A stretch of DNA of 64,000 nucleotides from Magnaporthiopsis rhizophila. Lineage: Eukaryota; Ascomycota; Sordariomycetes; Magnaporthales; Magnaporthaceae. The translations under genes and the position numbers were made by a program. The notes below the pieces were generated by a model. The model worked only from the letters and a program-made list of their open reading frames with translations. It was not told the origin of the DNA and ran no database searches. Of the stretch, positions 37,051 to 47,809 are shown piece by piece (position 1 is the first letter of the stretch; each line of letters starts with the position of its first letter). The DNA is taken from assembly GCA_003049465.1 (NCBI GenBank), contig PYSS01000093.1, positions 95,557 through 159,556 of the forward strand. The letters are read 5' to 3'.

Positions 37051-40000
37051 ATAGGCGGAAAGAACCTAATTTTGGGTTTTTTTTAATTTAAAAAATTTAA
37101 TTCCCTAATAAATTAGGTTTCGGAGGAAATCTAAAAAAAAATTATTATCGGAAAATAAAAAAGCCCAATAACCACAGGCCCCGAACTATAAAAAACAAAA
37201 ACCAAATAGGATTGTTATAATAATAGCAAAATTTGGCAATTAACCCTAACAAACTGCACCGATAAAATTGCACTTATCAGGCAATATTAGCTTTAATAAT
37301 ATAAAATCCGGAAAATAAAAAGCAGGTTGTAAAAAAAAATATAACCCGAACCGCAATTTAAAAAAAAAATGCAATTAAAAATAAAGGTTCGGGAACAAAA
37401 ATAATAAAGGATCGAGACCAAAGTTACAATTCGCCTAACAAACAGGCATATTAGCACTTAAAAAATATTTCCAAAAAATATTATAAATATTGGAAATTGT
37501 TTCAGGAAAATTTGGAAATTATACTTCCGAAATATAAACCGTTTAATTATAAAATTAAGCTTAAACCAAAAGTATAATTTAATTACCAAAAATTATACCG
37601 GTTAAACCCTAAATAACAAAAATTATTGCGAAAATAATTTGCGGAAAACTTATAAAAAAGCATTATCCGATTTTCGGATTTTCCAGTGGGATACGGAATA
37701 TTGTTTGTTCCAAAAAAAAACGGAAAAAAACGGATATGTATTAATTATTATCCGCTAAATAAGGTTATAATAAAGGATTGGTATTTTTTGCTTTTTATTA
37801 ATAAATTATAAAACAGATTCGGCAAAGCCAAATAATTTATGGCTTTGGATTTATGCAAAACATATAGCCTGTTAAAAATTAAGGAAAAAGATAAATAGAA
37901 AACCGTTTTCCGAATTTGGCTAAAAACGTATAAATTGCTAGTAATAATTTTTGGGTTTATTAATATACCAGCCATTTTTTAAAGGATAATTAATTATATA
38001 TTACAAAAATATTTAAATATTTGTATATTTGTTTATTTAAATAATATTTTGGTTTTTTCGGAAATATTAAAAAAATATAAGAAATATATATATAAAGTTT
38101 TGCAAAAGTTGCAGGGCGCAAAATTTTTAATTAAACCCGAAAAATGCGCGTGGTATATACAGGAAATTATTTTTTTAAGGTGCATAATTATGCCGGGTTA
38201 AATACGGATAAAACCTAAAAAGGTACAGGTTATAAAAAATAATTCAAATCGATCAATATTAAAAAAGTACGAGGCTTTTTGGGTTTTTTAAATTTTTACC
38301 GATAATTTATCCGGGATTTTAGCAAAATAGCGCTTTTATTTACGAATTTTACCAAAAATAACCACCAATTTTATTGGGAAATGCAAAAATAAAAGGTTTT
38401 TAACCTGTTAAAAAAAACTATAATATAAAAACCAGTATTAATTTTACCAAACCCAAATAAATTTTTCGAGGTTAAAATCGATATATTAAATTTTACGATC
38501 GGGGCATAATTTAATCAAAAAAATAATAGCAAAAAATTGTACCTTTGTATTTTTTTATTGCATAAATTTAATAAATCGGAACTAAATTATCCGATTCACG
38601 ATAAAAAGCTTATAACTATTATTCAAGCATTAGAAAAATAAAAAGTATATCTGTGCCAGATAAATTATTAAATTATGGTTTATACGGATTACAAAAATTT
38701 TGCACATTTTATTATTTGCCAAATATTAAATAAATAATAAATCCGGTGAAATTAATTTTTCCAGGATTATAATTTTAGGATTAAATATAAAAAAGGATTG
38801 GAAAACGGATAAATAAATGCTTTAAACTGCCGATTAAATTATAAGGATAAGGTACTGTTAAAAATATACACAGTTTTAGCGCAAAAACCAGATAGGTTTT
38901 TTGTTCCAGTATAACAGGTGCTAACGAAAATTACACCACAAAAAAATTGAACCCCTGAAAAAATCCAATAAATTTATAACCAAATAATTTATGGATACCA
39001 AAAGATAATTAAAATTTGGAAAAAATTATAATAATATTACGGATTTATAAAAATCCGAGCCACAATTCAAAAAATAATTAAAAATTGCAAAAATTGCGCT
39101 AAAAATAAGGCTAGCAGGCACAAACCTTACGAATTGCTTTAGCCTTTGCTGGTATTTAGCAAAATATGGCAAAAAATTATAATAAATTTTATAATTAAAC
39201 TTTTTAAATCAAAAAAACCATTAATAAATATTTAGTATAATAGTATTTTAATAATGGTAAATAGGTTTACCAAATATGCTTTATTTTTATTTTATAAAAA
39301 AAGTAGCAATATTACGAAATTAATATATATTTTTATTAGGAATGTGATTTTGGAATACAAAATGCCTAACAAATTAATTATGGATTAAAATAAGCTATTT
39401 ATAAATAAGTTTTGGAAAGTTTTAATGGCCAAATTTGGAGCAAAATACGTATTATTAATAACCTATTATCCCAAAATAAATGGACAAATAAAACGAACAA
39501 ATTAGATTATAAAGCAATATTTATATTATTATATTAATTATAAATAAATTAATTAGGTATAATTATTTTTTATAGCCCAATTTGCTTATAACAGTTTAGT
39601 ATACAAAAATATAAAAATTACCCCGTTTTTTGCAAATTATAAATTTATACCTATAATATACAAAAAATTTAAAACAAAAAAAATGCACCGGTAACAGAAA
39701 TACAGGTTATTAAAATAACCAAATTATACAGGCACCTGCAAAAAAAACTCGAAAAATTTCGGAAATATATATCCACCCAGGCAAATAAAAAAAAGCTCGA
39801 AAAACCAACCTTTAAAAAAAAGGATAATATTTATTTTTTGCGCTATAATATTAAAATAAAACGGTTAAATAATAAACTGAATCACAAAAAATTCGGACCG
39901 TTCAAAATTAAAAGGATAATTTTACTAGTTAATTACGAACTTTAATTACCGCTAACCATAAAAATCCACCCTATTTTTCACATTTCCTTGCTAAAACCGG

Positions 40001-40180
40001 CATTATTTGGTTTAAAAAGCACGAAATTAATAGAAATCGACCCAAATTAAAAATGGAAAATCGAAAAAAATTTTAATAATAAAATACACTACCGCAAACG
40101 GTAATATTTGGTTAAATGGGCAGGGTACGAATATAAGTATAATATATGGAAAAAAAAAAACCTTGCGAACTGCCAGAAAA
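37051..40180 (+). pseudogene. E3 RT, RNase H, integrase and chromodomain remnant
   Basis: Continuation of E3 after E4. RT about 37500-38330 with YLNNILVFS in place of YLDD (near 38030), RNase H about 38340-38750, integrase about 38900-39600, then the chromodomain-like end YLVKWAGYEYKYN at about 40110-40150, the best-preserved chromodomain of the five copies. Confidence 0.86.
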
Positions 40181-40392
40181 TTTTACAAAAATATCGATAA
40201 AAACAATTATAAAAAGGTTAACAAATAACAAAAAAAATTTGATCCAACAGCGCACCGCTGCAATAGCAAAATACTGTTATATTAAAGGTTGCATTAAAAA
40301 TCAAACCCAAAATTTTTCGATAAAAATCGAGATGCATTACCACTGCGCTATATAACCTAAAAAAATCGTTAAAAATTTATTAATTTATTCGG

Positions 40393-41030
40393 TTAAAAAA
40401 GGACAAACAGATCAAAATTTGGATTAACCCCAAAACTGTTCCAACCAAAAAATAAAGAAAAAAAATTAGAAACCAACAGGTTTAAAAATATAATAAAGGC
40501 TTGCACAGCTGCCTTTTCGGCCTCCTCCTGCTTAACCTGCTTCAACTCCTTAATACTACTAATCCCACGGCAAATTGCACGGGTTAATTTTTTACACCAC
40601 TGTTTTTTTTGCTTATAAAAACACTTAATTTTTACATTTACCAACCAATATTTTTTTTTTTGCGGCCTTTAGCTTTTTCTCTACTTAGGCGTGCTAAGTG
40701 CTATAAATAAAAAGGTGCTTAAGTAACAGGCCCAAAACATCGCAGCAAAAGCAACCAAAACAAACGCACCGTTCACAGCATAATCGATTATAAAAGGACG
40801 CATCGCACTGAATAAGGCCATCAGCCTCACAATTGGAACAAAAAGGCATAATAACGGAGGATAAAATAATAAAAGCAAAAAGGTTATCCCAACGAACGGT
40901 TAAGGATGCCGGTTTACGCTTTTGCACCCAACCGAACATTCTGTCAAAAAAAAAAGGGCAGAAAATAATAAGGAAAAAAAAAAACTTACTATTAGCAAAA
41001 AGGACGGGCTGCAAATATAACCAAAAGGGT
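40393..41030 (-). pseudogene. Antisense Cys-rich ORF remnant of E3 (best preserved Cys cluster)
   Basis: Two long frames join over a few stops. From the N-terminal side: RMFGWVQKRKPASLTVRW, then PFCSNCEADG...CDASFYNRLCCERC...GCFCCDVLG, a basic helix, ISSIKELKQVKQEEAEKAA, and NPNFDLFVLF. The Cys spacing suggests a small zinc-binding knuckle, which is inference. The product would be about 200 residues. Confidence 0.78.
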
Positions 41031-41053
41031 TTGGCCTAAAAAAGGAAACCTGG

Positions 41054-41522
41054 TGTTACAATTATAACTGGCAGGGGATAGAAGGATTAGGGCTAACCTT
41101 TAGCGGTGCACCTTTACCCCGCAGTTATAAAAGATCAAAAGGTTACGTAACTGGGGCCAAAAAAAATAAAAAATTACATAATCAGATATTTACCTAAGCA
41201 AAATAATATGTTTGTTAGGAATATAACAAATATAGCACGGTAATATATTTGCTAGGAACATAACAAACATAGCACGGATCTGGCACAGAAACAGCACGGG
41301 TATATAAGGCAAAGGTTTCCTACTGTGCTAGATAATTTTTAACTAAGGCCTCGGTATCAGTCAACCTAAGTTAGCTCCAAAACAACCTTTTAGATAAGCA
41401 AAATACAGATAATTATTTTACCAAACCCCCAAATCACGTGCAAAGCAACCTTGCACCCCAGTACTGCTTAACACCGCCCCTAGGTGCCCTACCCTAGGAG
41501 CAGAAGGCCTGTGATTGTAACA
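41054..41522 (+). repeat. E3 3' LTR (469 bp)
   Basis: Inner end mutated (TGTTACAATTATAACTGG), outer end preserved (TACCCTAGGAGCAGAAGGCC, then GATTGTAACA). Confidence 0.95.
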
Positions 41523-41527
41523 CAAGG

Positions 41528-44330
41528 ATAAAAAATAAGCTATAAAAAAAAACATAACCAAAAAATAAAAATAATAAAAAATTGCAACCAGGATTATAAT
41601 TAACCTAATAAACAGGTATACCAGCATCTAAAAAATATTCCTAAAAAGTATTATCGGTACTAAAGATTATTTTAAAAAAATCTGGGAATAAGGCTTTTAA
41701 AATATGAACCGTTCGATTATAAAATTAAGCTTAAACCAAAAATATAATTTAATTACCAAAAATTGTACCGGTTAAACCCCAAATAGCAAAAACTATTGCA
41801 AAAATAATTTACGGAAAATTTGGAACAAGGTATTATCCGACCTTCGGATTTCCCTATAAGATACAAAATATTATTTATTCCCAAAAAAAAACAAAAAAAA
41901 CAGATATATATTAATTATTGTTTGCTAAATAAAACCATAATAAAAAACCGATATTTTTTGCTTTTTATTAACAAATTATAAAACAAGCTTAACAAAGCTG
42001 AATAGTTCACGGTTTTAAATTTATGCAAAATATATAGCCTATTAAAAATTAAAAAAGGAAACAAATAAAAAACCGCCTTCCAAACCCGGTTAAAAATATA
42101 TAAATTACTGGTAATAACCTTTGGGCTTATTAATGCACCAGTTACATTCCAACGAATAATTAACCATATATTACAAAAATATTTAAATGTTTATGCATTT
42201 GCTTATTTGAATAATATTCTAATTTTTTCAAAAATGCTAGAAAAATATAAAAAATATATATATAAGGTTTTGCAAAAATTGCAAAACGCAAAGCTTTTAA
42301 TTAAGCCCGAAAAATGTACGTGGCATATACAGGAAATTATTTTTTTAAAATATATAATTATACCAAGTTAGGTACGAATAAAACCAAAAAAGGTGCAAAT
42401 AATAAAGGAATGGCCCAAACCCACTAATATTAAGGAAATACAAAGCTTTTTGGGTTTTTTGAACTTTTACCGATAATTTATCCGGAATTTTAGCAAAATA
42501 GCGCTTTTATTTACAAATTTTACCAAAAATAACCATTAGTTTTATTAGGGAACGCAAATTTAAAAAGGTTTTAATTTATTAAAGGAAATGGTAATATAAA
42601 AATTAATATTAATTTTATTAAACCCAGATAAATCTTTTAAAATTAAAATTGATATGTTAAATTTTGCGATTAAAGCTTAATTTAATTAATAAAATAGCAA
42701 TAAAAAGCTGTATTTTTATATTTTTTTGTTATATAAATTTAATAAACCAAAACTGAATTACCCAATCCATAATAAAAAGTTTATAATTATTATCCGGGTA
42801 CTGGAGAAATAAAAAGTATATTTGTGCCAAGCAAACCATTAAATTATGGTTTATATAAATTACAAAAATTTGGCACATTTTATTACCTGCCAAATATTAA
42901 ACAAATAATAAATCCGGTGGAGTTAATTTTTTAGGATTATAATTTTAGGATTAAATATAAAAAAGGATTGGAAAACGGCCGAACAAATGCCTTAAATTGC
43001 TGATCGGATTATAAGGATAAAATGCCACCAAAAATATATATAATTTTAGCACAAAAACCAAATAGGTTTTTAATTTTAATATAATAGGTGCTAATAAAAA
43101 TTATACCCCAGGAAAAATGGATTTCGGAAAAAATCCAACAAATTTACGGCCGGTTGGTATACGGATACCAAAAAATTACAAAAACCTGGAAAAAATTTCG
43201 GTAATATTACGGATTTATAAAAATCTGCGCCGAAATATAAAAAACAATTAAAAATTATAAAAATTGTGCAAAAAATAAAATAAATAAATACAAATTTTAC
43301 GGATTATTTTAGCCCTTATTAATATTTAATAAAATTTGGCAAAATATTATAGCAAATTTTATTACAGGGCTATCCAAATTAAAAAAATCTTTTATAAATA
43401 TCCAGTACGATAATATTATAATAATAATTGACCGATTTACCAAATATACCATATATTTGCTGTTTAAAAAAAATGCAAAAATTATAAAACTGGTTTATAC
43501 TTTTATTTAAAATATAATTGCAAAATATAAAACACCAAAATGTATAATTACGGACCAAAATAAACTGTTTAATAACAAATTTTAAAAATAATTTATAACC
43601 AGCTTAAATGCAAAATATACCTTTTTTATAGCATATTATCCTTAAATAGATAAATAAACAAAATAAACAAATTAAACCATAAAGCAGTATTTATATTATT
43701 TTGTTAATTATAAATAAAATAATTGCGTATAATTATTTTTTATAGCATAATTTGTATATAACAATTTAATACACAAAGGTATAAAAATTATACCATTTAT
43801 GCAAATTATAAATTTATATTTATGGTGTACAAAAAATTTAAAACAGAACTATATATTTTAATAACAAAAATATAAATAAAAAAGCTTACTAAATTATATA
43901 AAATTTTTCAAACAAAACTAAAAAAATTGCAATACCGCATATTTAAATAGGCCAATAAAAAAAAAATCGAAAAACTAACCTTTAAAAAAAAAATAACATT
44001 TATTTTTTTCGATATAATATTAAAATAAAATAACCAAATAATAAATTAAACTATAAAAAATTAAAACCGTTTAAAATCCTAAAAAAGGTTTTTAATATTA
44101 ATTACAAATTTTAATTACTATTAATTATAAAAAACCATCCGATTTTTTATATTAATTTGCTTAAACCAGCACCACCAGGATTTAAAAATAATAAATTAAT
44201 AAAAATTAACCCAAAATAAAAGTACAAAATCGAAAAAATCCTGGATAAAAATATTATTAACAGAATTAAATATTATTTGATTAAATAAATAGGGTACAAA
44301 ATTAAAAAAAGCACGTAAAAAAAAAATAAA
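41528..44330 (+). pseudogene. E1 RT, RNase H, integrase and chromodomain remnant
   Basis: Third piece of E1. RT about 41690-42500 with QIYINYCLLNKTIIKNRYF and the active site YLNNILIFS (near 42210), RNase H about 42510-42920, integrase about 43020-43800, and a heavily mutated chromodomain-like end near 44275-44310. Confidence 0.86.
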
Positions 44331-44454
44331 CCTAAAAAGTGCGCCAAAAACTTTTAAAAAGTATTAGCGGAAAATTTTTGGTAAAAAATTAACCCTAATA
44401 CTAAAATTTGGATTTCGGTTTAAAACGCCTGTACCAAAATAATTTACCTGGTTA

Positions 44455-45066
44455 AAATAAGGCTAATAAATTAGGATTAATCCTATAATTGGCCCAGCTC
44501 GGAAATAATGGAGGAAAATCGGGGATTAGCAAATCAGAAAATGCAATAAAGGCCTGTATAACCGCCTTTTTGGCCTTTTTCCGCTTAATTTATTCCAGTT
44601 CCTTAATATTGCTAATTTTATAACGAATTGCACGGGTCAATTTTTTATACCATTATTTTTTTTGTTTGCAAAAGCGCTTAATTTTTGCATTAATTAACCG
44701 ATGCTTTTTTTTTGCGGTTTTCAGCTTTTTTTTTATACGGGCATGCTGGGTGCTATAAATAAGAAGGTGCTTGGGGAACGGGCCCAAAACATTATAACAA
44801 AAATATCCAAACCGAACGTACCGGTTGCAATACGAATAATTGCACAAAAATGCATTACACTAAAAAAAATTATTAGTTTTGCAATTAGAACAAAAAGGTA
44901 TAATAAAAAGGAATAAAATAATAAAAGCCAAAAAATTATCCCGACGAACAATTAAGGATACCGGCTTATACTTTTGTACTTTGCCGGATATTTTGTTAAA
45001 AAAAAGGGGATAAAAATTAATAAAAAAAGAAAAGCATTTATTATTAACGAAAAAAAAGGGCTGCAA
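44455..45066 (-). pseudogene. Antisense Cys-rich ORF remnant of E1
   Basis: Equivalent to the antisense ORFs of E2-E5. The Cys region is partly lost by RIP (RYVRFGYFCYNVLGP), while the downstream basic helix (KLKTAKKKHRLINAKIKRFCKQKK) is still open. Confidence 0.7.
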
Positions 45067-45105
45067 ATATGGCCAAAAAGATTTAGCTTAAAAAAGGAAA
45101 CCTGA

Positions 45106-45534
45106 TATTACAACCATAACAGGCAAAAAATAAAAGGGCTAAAGCTAAACCCCAGCGGAATACCCTTATCCCGCAATTATAAAGGCCAAAAGCCAAATAA
45201 CTAAAGCCAAACTAGCACAGGAAGTTACGTAATTAAGCATTTACCTAAGCACAAATAATATGTTTGTTACGAATATAACAAACATAGCACGGGTATAATA
45301 AAGAAATTTTGGGTATATAAGGAAAGGTTTCTTACTGTGTTGGTTAAACCTTAACCGAAGCTTCGGTATCAATCAACCTAAATTAGCTCCAAAGCACCCC
45401 CTTGGGCAAGCAATAACAGACAACTGTTTTATTAAAACCCCCAAACCTTGTGCAAGGCGACCTTGCAGCCCAGTACTGCTTAATACCGCCCCTAGGTGCC
45501 TTATCTTAGGAGCAGAAGGCCTGTGATTGTAACA
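45106..45534 (+). repeat. E1 3' LTR (429 bp)
   Basis: Start mutated to TATTACAACC, end preserved (CTTAGGAGCAGAAGGCC, then GATTGTAACA). Shorter than the 5' LTR by loss of one internal tandem motif. Confidence 0.92.
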
Positions 45535-45539
45535 GGCGG

Positions 45540-46149
45540 GCGCACGTTCAGTTGGATTAAGCCCTGCAAAGCATCATAAGTTAGTGCTGCAAGGCCCTAA
45601 GCAAGTTGTGGTTACAGGCTTGTTATTTTAGTAAGGGGCAGCCAACTTTATTCCTTTATATACTTTCCGACATCGGTACCGCGGGTTTTTACCGTGCGGG
45701 TGTTCCGGTGCCCTAGCCCAATTCCTGATAAATTATTTTGTATGGGGCTGGCAAAAAATCAACCCACGGCCACCAAAGCTATCTCCGCGTTGGGCCGACA
45801 AATCTGATTTAATTAAATCGAGAGCAACTTGGAAGGCGGGTGATTTATAGGCCTATAACCCCTGTAAAGCCAGTGACTCGTGGGCGCCAACCCCTTACAA
45901 AGTAGGTGTTTTGCAGGGCAGTGGCCCCTGTAAGCTAGGCTTTGCAAATACGGGCTGCATGTATAACCCTTACAGGGTAAGTTGCGTGCATAACCCCTAT
46001 AGGGTAGGTTGCATGCCCCACCTTTGCAGGGTAGGTTTGCAGGGTAGGTTTGCAGGGTAGGTGCTTTGCACAATTAACCATGTGCTCCAACCAAATGTAC
46101 AGGAGGTGCAGGGTAGGTTACCCTGTTACATATAATAGTTATTTTTAAC
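45540..46149. other. Interior of the DNA element that hosts E1 (right part)
   Basis: Moderate-GC DNA, less mutated than the retrotransposons. It contains the tandem repeat listed next. The minus-strand ORF 45813-46073 simply reads that repeat. No transposase was seen. Confidence 0.55.
45850..46066. repeat. Degenerate tandem repeat of CCCxTAxAGGGT palindromes
   Basis: Units of roughly 24-28 bp such as AACCCTTACAGGGTAAGTTGC and AACCCCTATAGGGTAGGTTGC, followed by three exact copies of TTTGCAGGGTAGG (about 46023-46062). Each unit contains a short palindrome (CCCTATAGGG). The repeats are out of keeping with the AT-rich surroundings. Confidence 0.75.
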
Positions 46150-46330
46150 ACGTTATATTTAATTAAATAATGGATTTAATTTAATTTTTAAAAAATTTCC
46201 TATTACCCTTTTATGGTTAATTAGCATTTATATACAGTATATTACGCAGTATTTCAAACTAAGCTTAAAAGGGTAATAATAAAAATCTTAAAAAATTAAA
46301 TTAAGTCCATTATTTAATTATATATAACGT
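46150..46330. repeat. MITE-like foldback element
   Basis: Inverted arms of about 65 bp at 46150-46213 and 46266-46330, beginning ACGTTATAT and ending ATATAACGT, with a 52-bp loop. It overlaps the inner edge of the inverted repeat at 46322, so it may have inserted at, or form part of, the host DNA element. Confidence 0.7.
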
Positions 46331-46444
46331 ATTAAAATTTGGTGCGATTTGATTTTAAATTGGCCGATTTAGCAAGGGTATTATGCATTTTGCACTTGTA
46401 TCGCTTGCTAATATGTATCACTCACTGATAAACCACGTTATATT
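46322..46444 (-). repeat. Terminal inverted repeat, right copy
   Basis: Reverse complement of 8790-8924. It keeps CACTCACTGATA, TATCGCTTGCTAATATGTATC and GATTTTAAATTGGCC. Together the copies bound the element into which E1 inserted. Confidence 0.75.
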
Positions 46445-46500
46445 ATTTTAATTATTATTTTATATACCTTTTATTTTTTGCTTTTTTAAAATATAAAAAC

Positions 46501-46797
46501 TGTTGGAATAGGCATTTCCGTGCGCGTTCGATCCGGAAAGGCGGACGGAATGGAGGGACCCTTTAGGGCCCCTTTGGATCCCGCACGGGCCTATCAGCCT
46601 GTGCGGCTAGAGCGGAGGACCGCCCGTTAGGCGATCGCCTCCGCGCTACAAAAGGGCAGTCCTTTGCCCTACCTTTAGCAGATAGATTCCTTCCTCCTTG
46701 TGCATAATAATAGGACTTTCCCAAATCATAAAGATCGTTATTCACCCCTTTTAGAGAGCTCCGAGCCGTCAAACAAGAGTACCCACTCCTACCAACA
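46501..46797 (+). mobile_element. Solo LTR with 5-bp target duplication AAAAC
   Basis: 297 bp, TGTTGGAATAGG...CCTACCAACA, flanked by AAAAC at 46496-46500 and 46798-46802. The LTR form resembles Copia-type elements. Little RIP is visible, although it lies in RIP-mutated DNA. No internal region, so it is probably the product of LTR-LTR recombination. Confidence 0.88.
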
Positions 46798-47026
46798 AAA
46801 ACCTTATTTTATAAAATTAATCTTTTTTTACGTATCATTTTAACGGTTACCTAACCGCCTTTTTTTATTAAATAAAATATCGGATCTAGGATCTGATGAT
46901 ATTTTCTTTTATTAAATTCTTTTTATTTAATACTTCTGAAAACTATATAAATTACCGGAATAATCACCTTAAGATAAGAAAAAACTTATAATGCCTATAT
47001 ATAAAAAAGAAATATTAATATTAAAA

Positions 47027-47315
47027 TGATATTAATATACGCGTACGGTTTATTAAAAAAAGGCCTTTATAGAAAGGGCCCGAGTCCTTTTAAGACCCGT
47101 ACGGGCCTATATAACTTATTATGGGGGCAACGGAAAACCGCCTTTTAAACAGTCGCTTCTATGCTTATAAAGGGCTATTCAGAACTTTACTTTAGGCAGA
47201 TAAATCCTTCCCCCTTATATATAATGAAGGACCTTTCTCTAAATTATTAAAATTATTATTTATTACTTTTAGAGCTCTCCGAGCCGTCAAATAGGAGTAC
47301 CAATTCCTACTAACA
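47027..47315 (+). mobile_element. RIP-degraded second copy of the same LTR family
   Basis: Aligns with 46501-46797 along its length: CCCGTACGGGCCTAT, AGGCAGATAAATCCTTCC, AGAGCTCTCCGAGCCGTCAAA and the end CCTACTAACA. Differences are mainly C-to-T and G-to-A. The left end is approximate and no target duplication was found. Confidence 0.72.
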
Positions 47316-47809
47316 CTCGGTTTATTTAACATTTAAATCCCAAATGCCCGTGGCTGTAGCTGTTGGGAATGCCCTCATTATACAGCCTGCGAAGGATCGC
47401 TAATCTATGCTGGCCGTATGTCGGGCATCGGTTGCCACATTCGCACCAACAATTCCTTAACTGTGTAAACCATATGACCATAAAAAAGGCATCATATAAA
47501 AGATGGTATACAAAACGCAGCTGAGGTTTGCACCAGGTGTTCGATGTGTTCGTCCATTATTCGCGCCGTCGCATCCCAGTAACCCTGTCTACCGAAATGC
47601 CAAACGATGGCGTGAATTATGGGTGATGACAGCCTCGGTGGCTATTGGAACCGAGTGCGTTTCGTTGGCCTCGGGCTGTCGGAAAAAAGGAGCCGGATAA
47701 TTCCTCGATGGATATTGCCCTACCATTGCTGTTTCTGTCCGATTGGAATCGGCTTATGTTCCCCATCTCCTTTTTCACCAAGGCGATCTCACCCGTGTGA
47801 AGGTTGGTA
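47316..47809. other. Transition from AT-rich block to genic DNA
   Basis: Composition returns to near-genomic levels. Overlapping short ORFs on the plus strand are shadows of the minus-strand gene to the right. Nothing else supported. Confidence 0.5.

Larger units (their letters stand above)
19401..41522 (+). mobile_element. E3: Ty3/Gypsy chromodomain retrotransposon inside E1, carrying E4 and E5
   Basis: LTRs of 469 bp each at 19401-19869 and 41054-41522, with target duplication CAAGG at 19396-19400 and 41523-41527. Its own sequence is 19401-22393 plus 37051-41522, about 7.5 kb. Gag and LTR type match E1. E4 is inserted just after the protease motif. E1 pol continues immediately beyond 41527. 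Confidence 0.95.
8978..45534 (+). mobile_element. E1: outermost Ty3/Gypsy chromodomain LTR retrotransposon, RIP-degraded, carrying E2-E5
   Basis: LTRs at 8978-9444 and 45106-45534 are flanked by the 5-bp duplication GGCGG (8973-8977 and 45535-45539). Its own sequence lies in three pieces, 8978-9929, 17148-19400 and 41528-45534, about 7.2 kb in total, interrupted by E2 (in gag) and E3 (between protease and reverse transcriptase). Domain order gag, protease, RT, RNase H, integrase, chromodomain identifies a Ty3/Gypsy chromovirus. The 3' LTR is about 38 bp shorter because it lacks one of two tandem ATATTTG...AGCAC motifs present in the 5' LTR. It is the oldest insertion of the nest. Confidence 0.95.
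4074..47330. other. AT-rich, RIP-mutated heterochromatin-type block
   Basis: Composition shifts sharply at about 4.07 kb and again at about 47.3 kb. Inside, repeat copies differ almost only by C-to-T and G-to-A transitions, CpA has largely become TpA, and coding frames are full of TAA and TAG. This is the pattern RIP leaves in duplicated DNA of Pezizomycotina. The block is about 43 kb. It holds nested LTR retrotransposons, DNA-transposon remnants, LTRs and one intact gene (6187-6996). Such blocks usually carry H3K9 and cytosine methylation in related fungi; that is inference here. Confidence 0.93.

Noticed and set aside
8978..45534. A giant cargo-carrying element (Starship type)
   Set aside because: No tyrosine-recombinase captain gene or host cargo genes; the interval is fully explained by five nested retrotransposons.
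45850..46066. CRISPR-like array
   Set aside because: Repeats are degenerate and lack regular spacers; the genome is eukaryotic.
45813..46073. Minus-strand ORF with NLPCKG/NLPYRGY peptide repeats
   Set aside because: It reads the short tandem DNA repeat; no start context or other gene features.
4074..47330. Centromere
   Set aside because: RIPed nested retrotransposons occur at fungal centromeres, but about 43 kb with an intact gene inside is small; without chromatin data an ordinary heterochromatic island is simpler.
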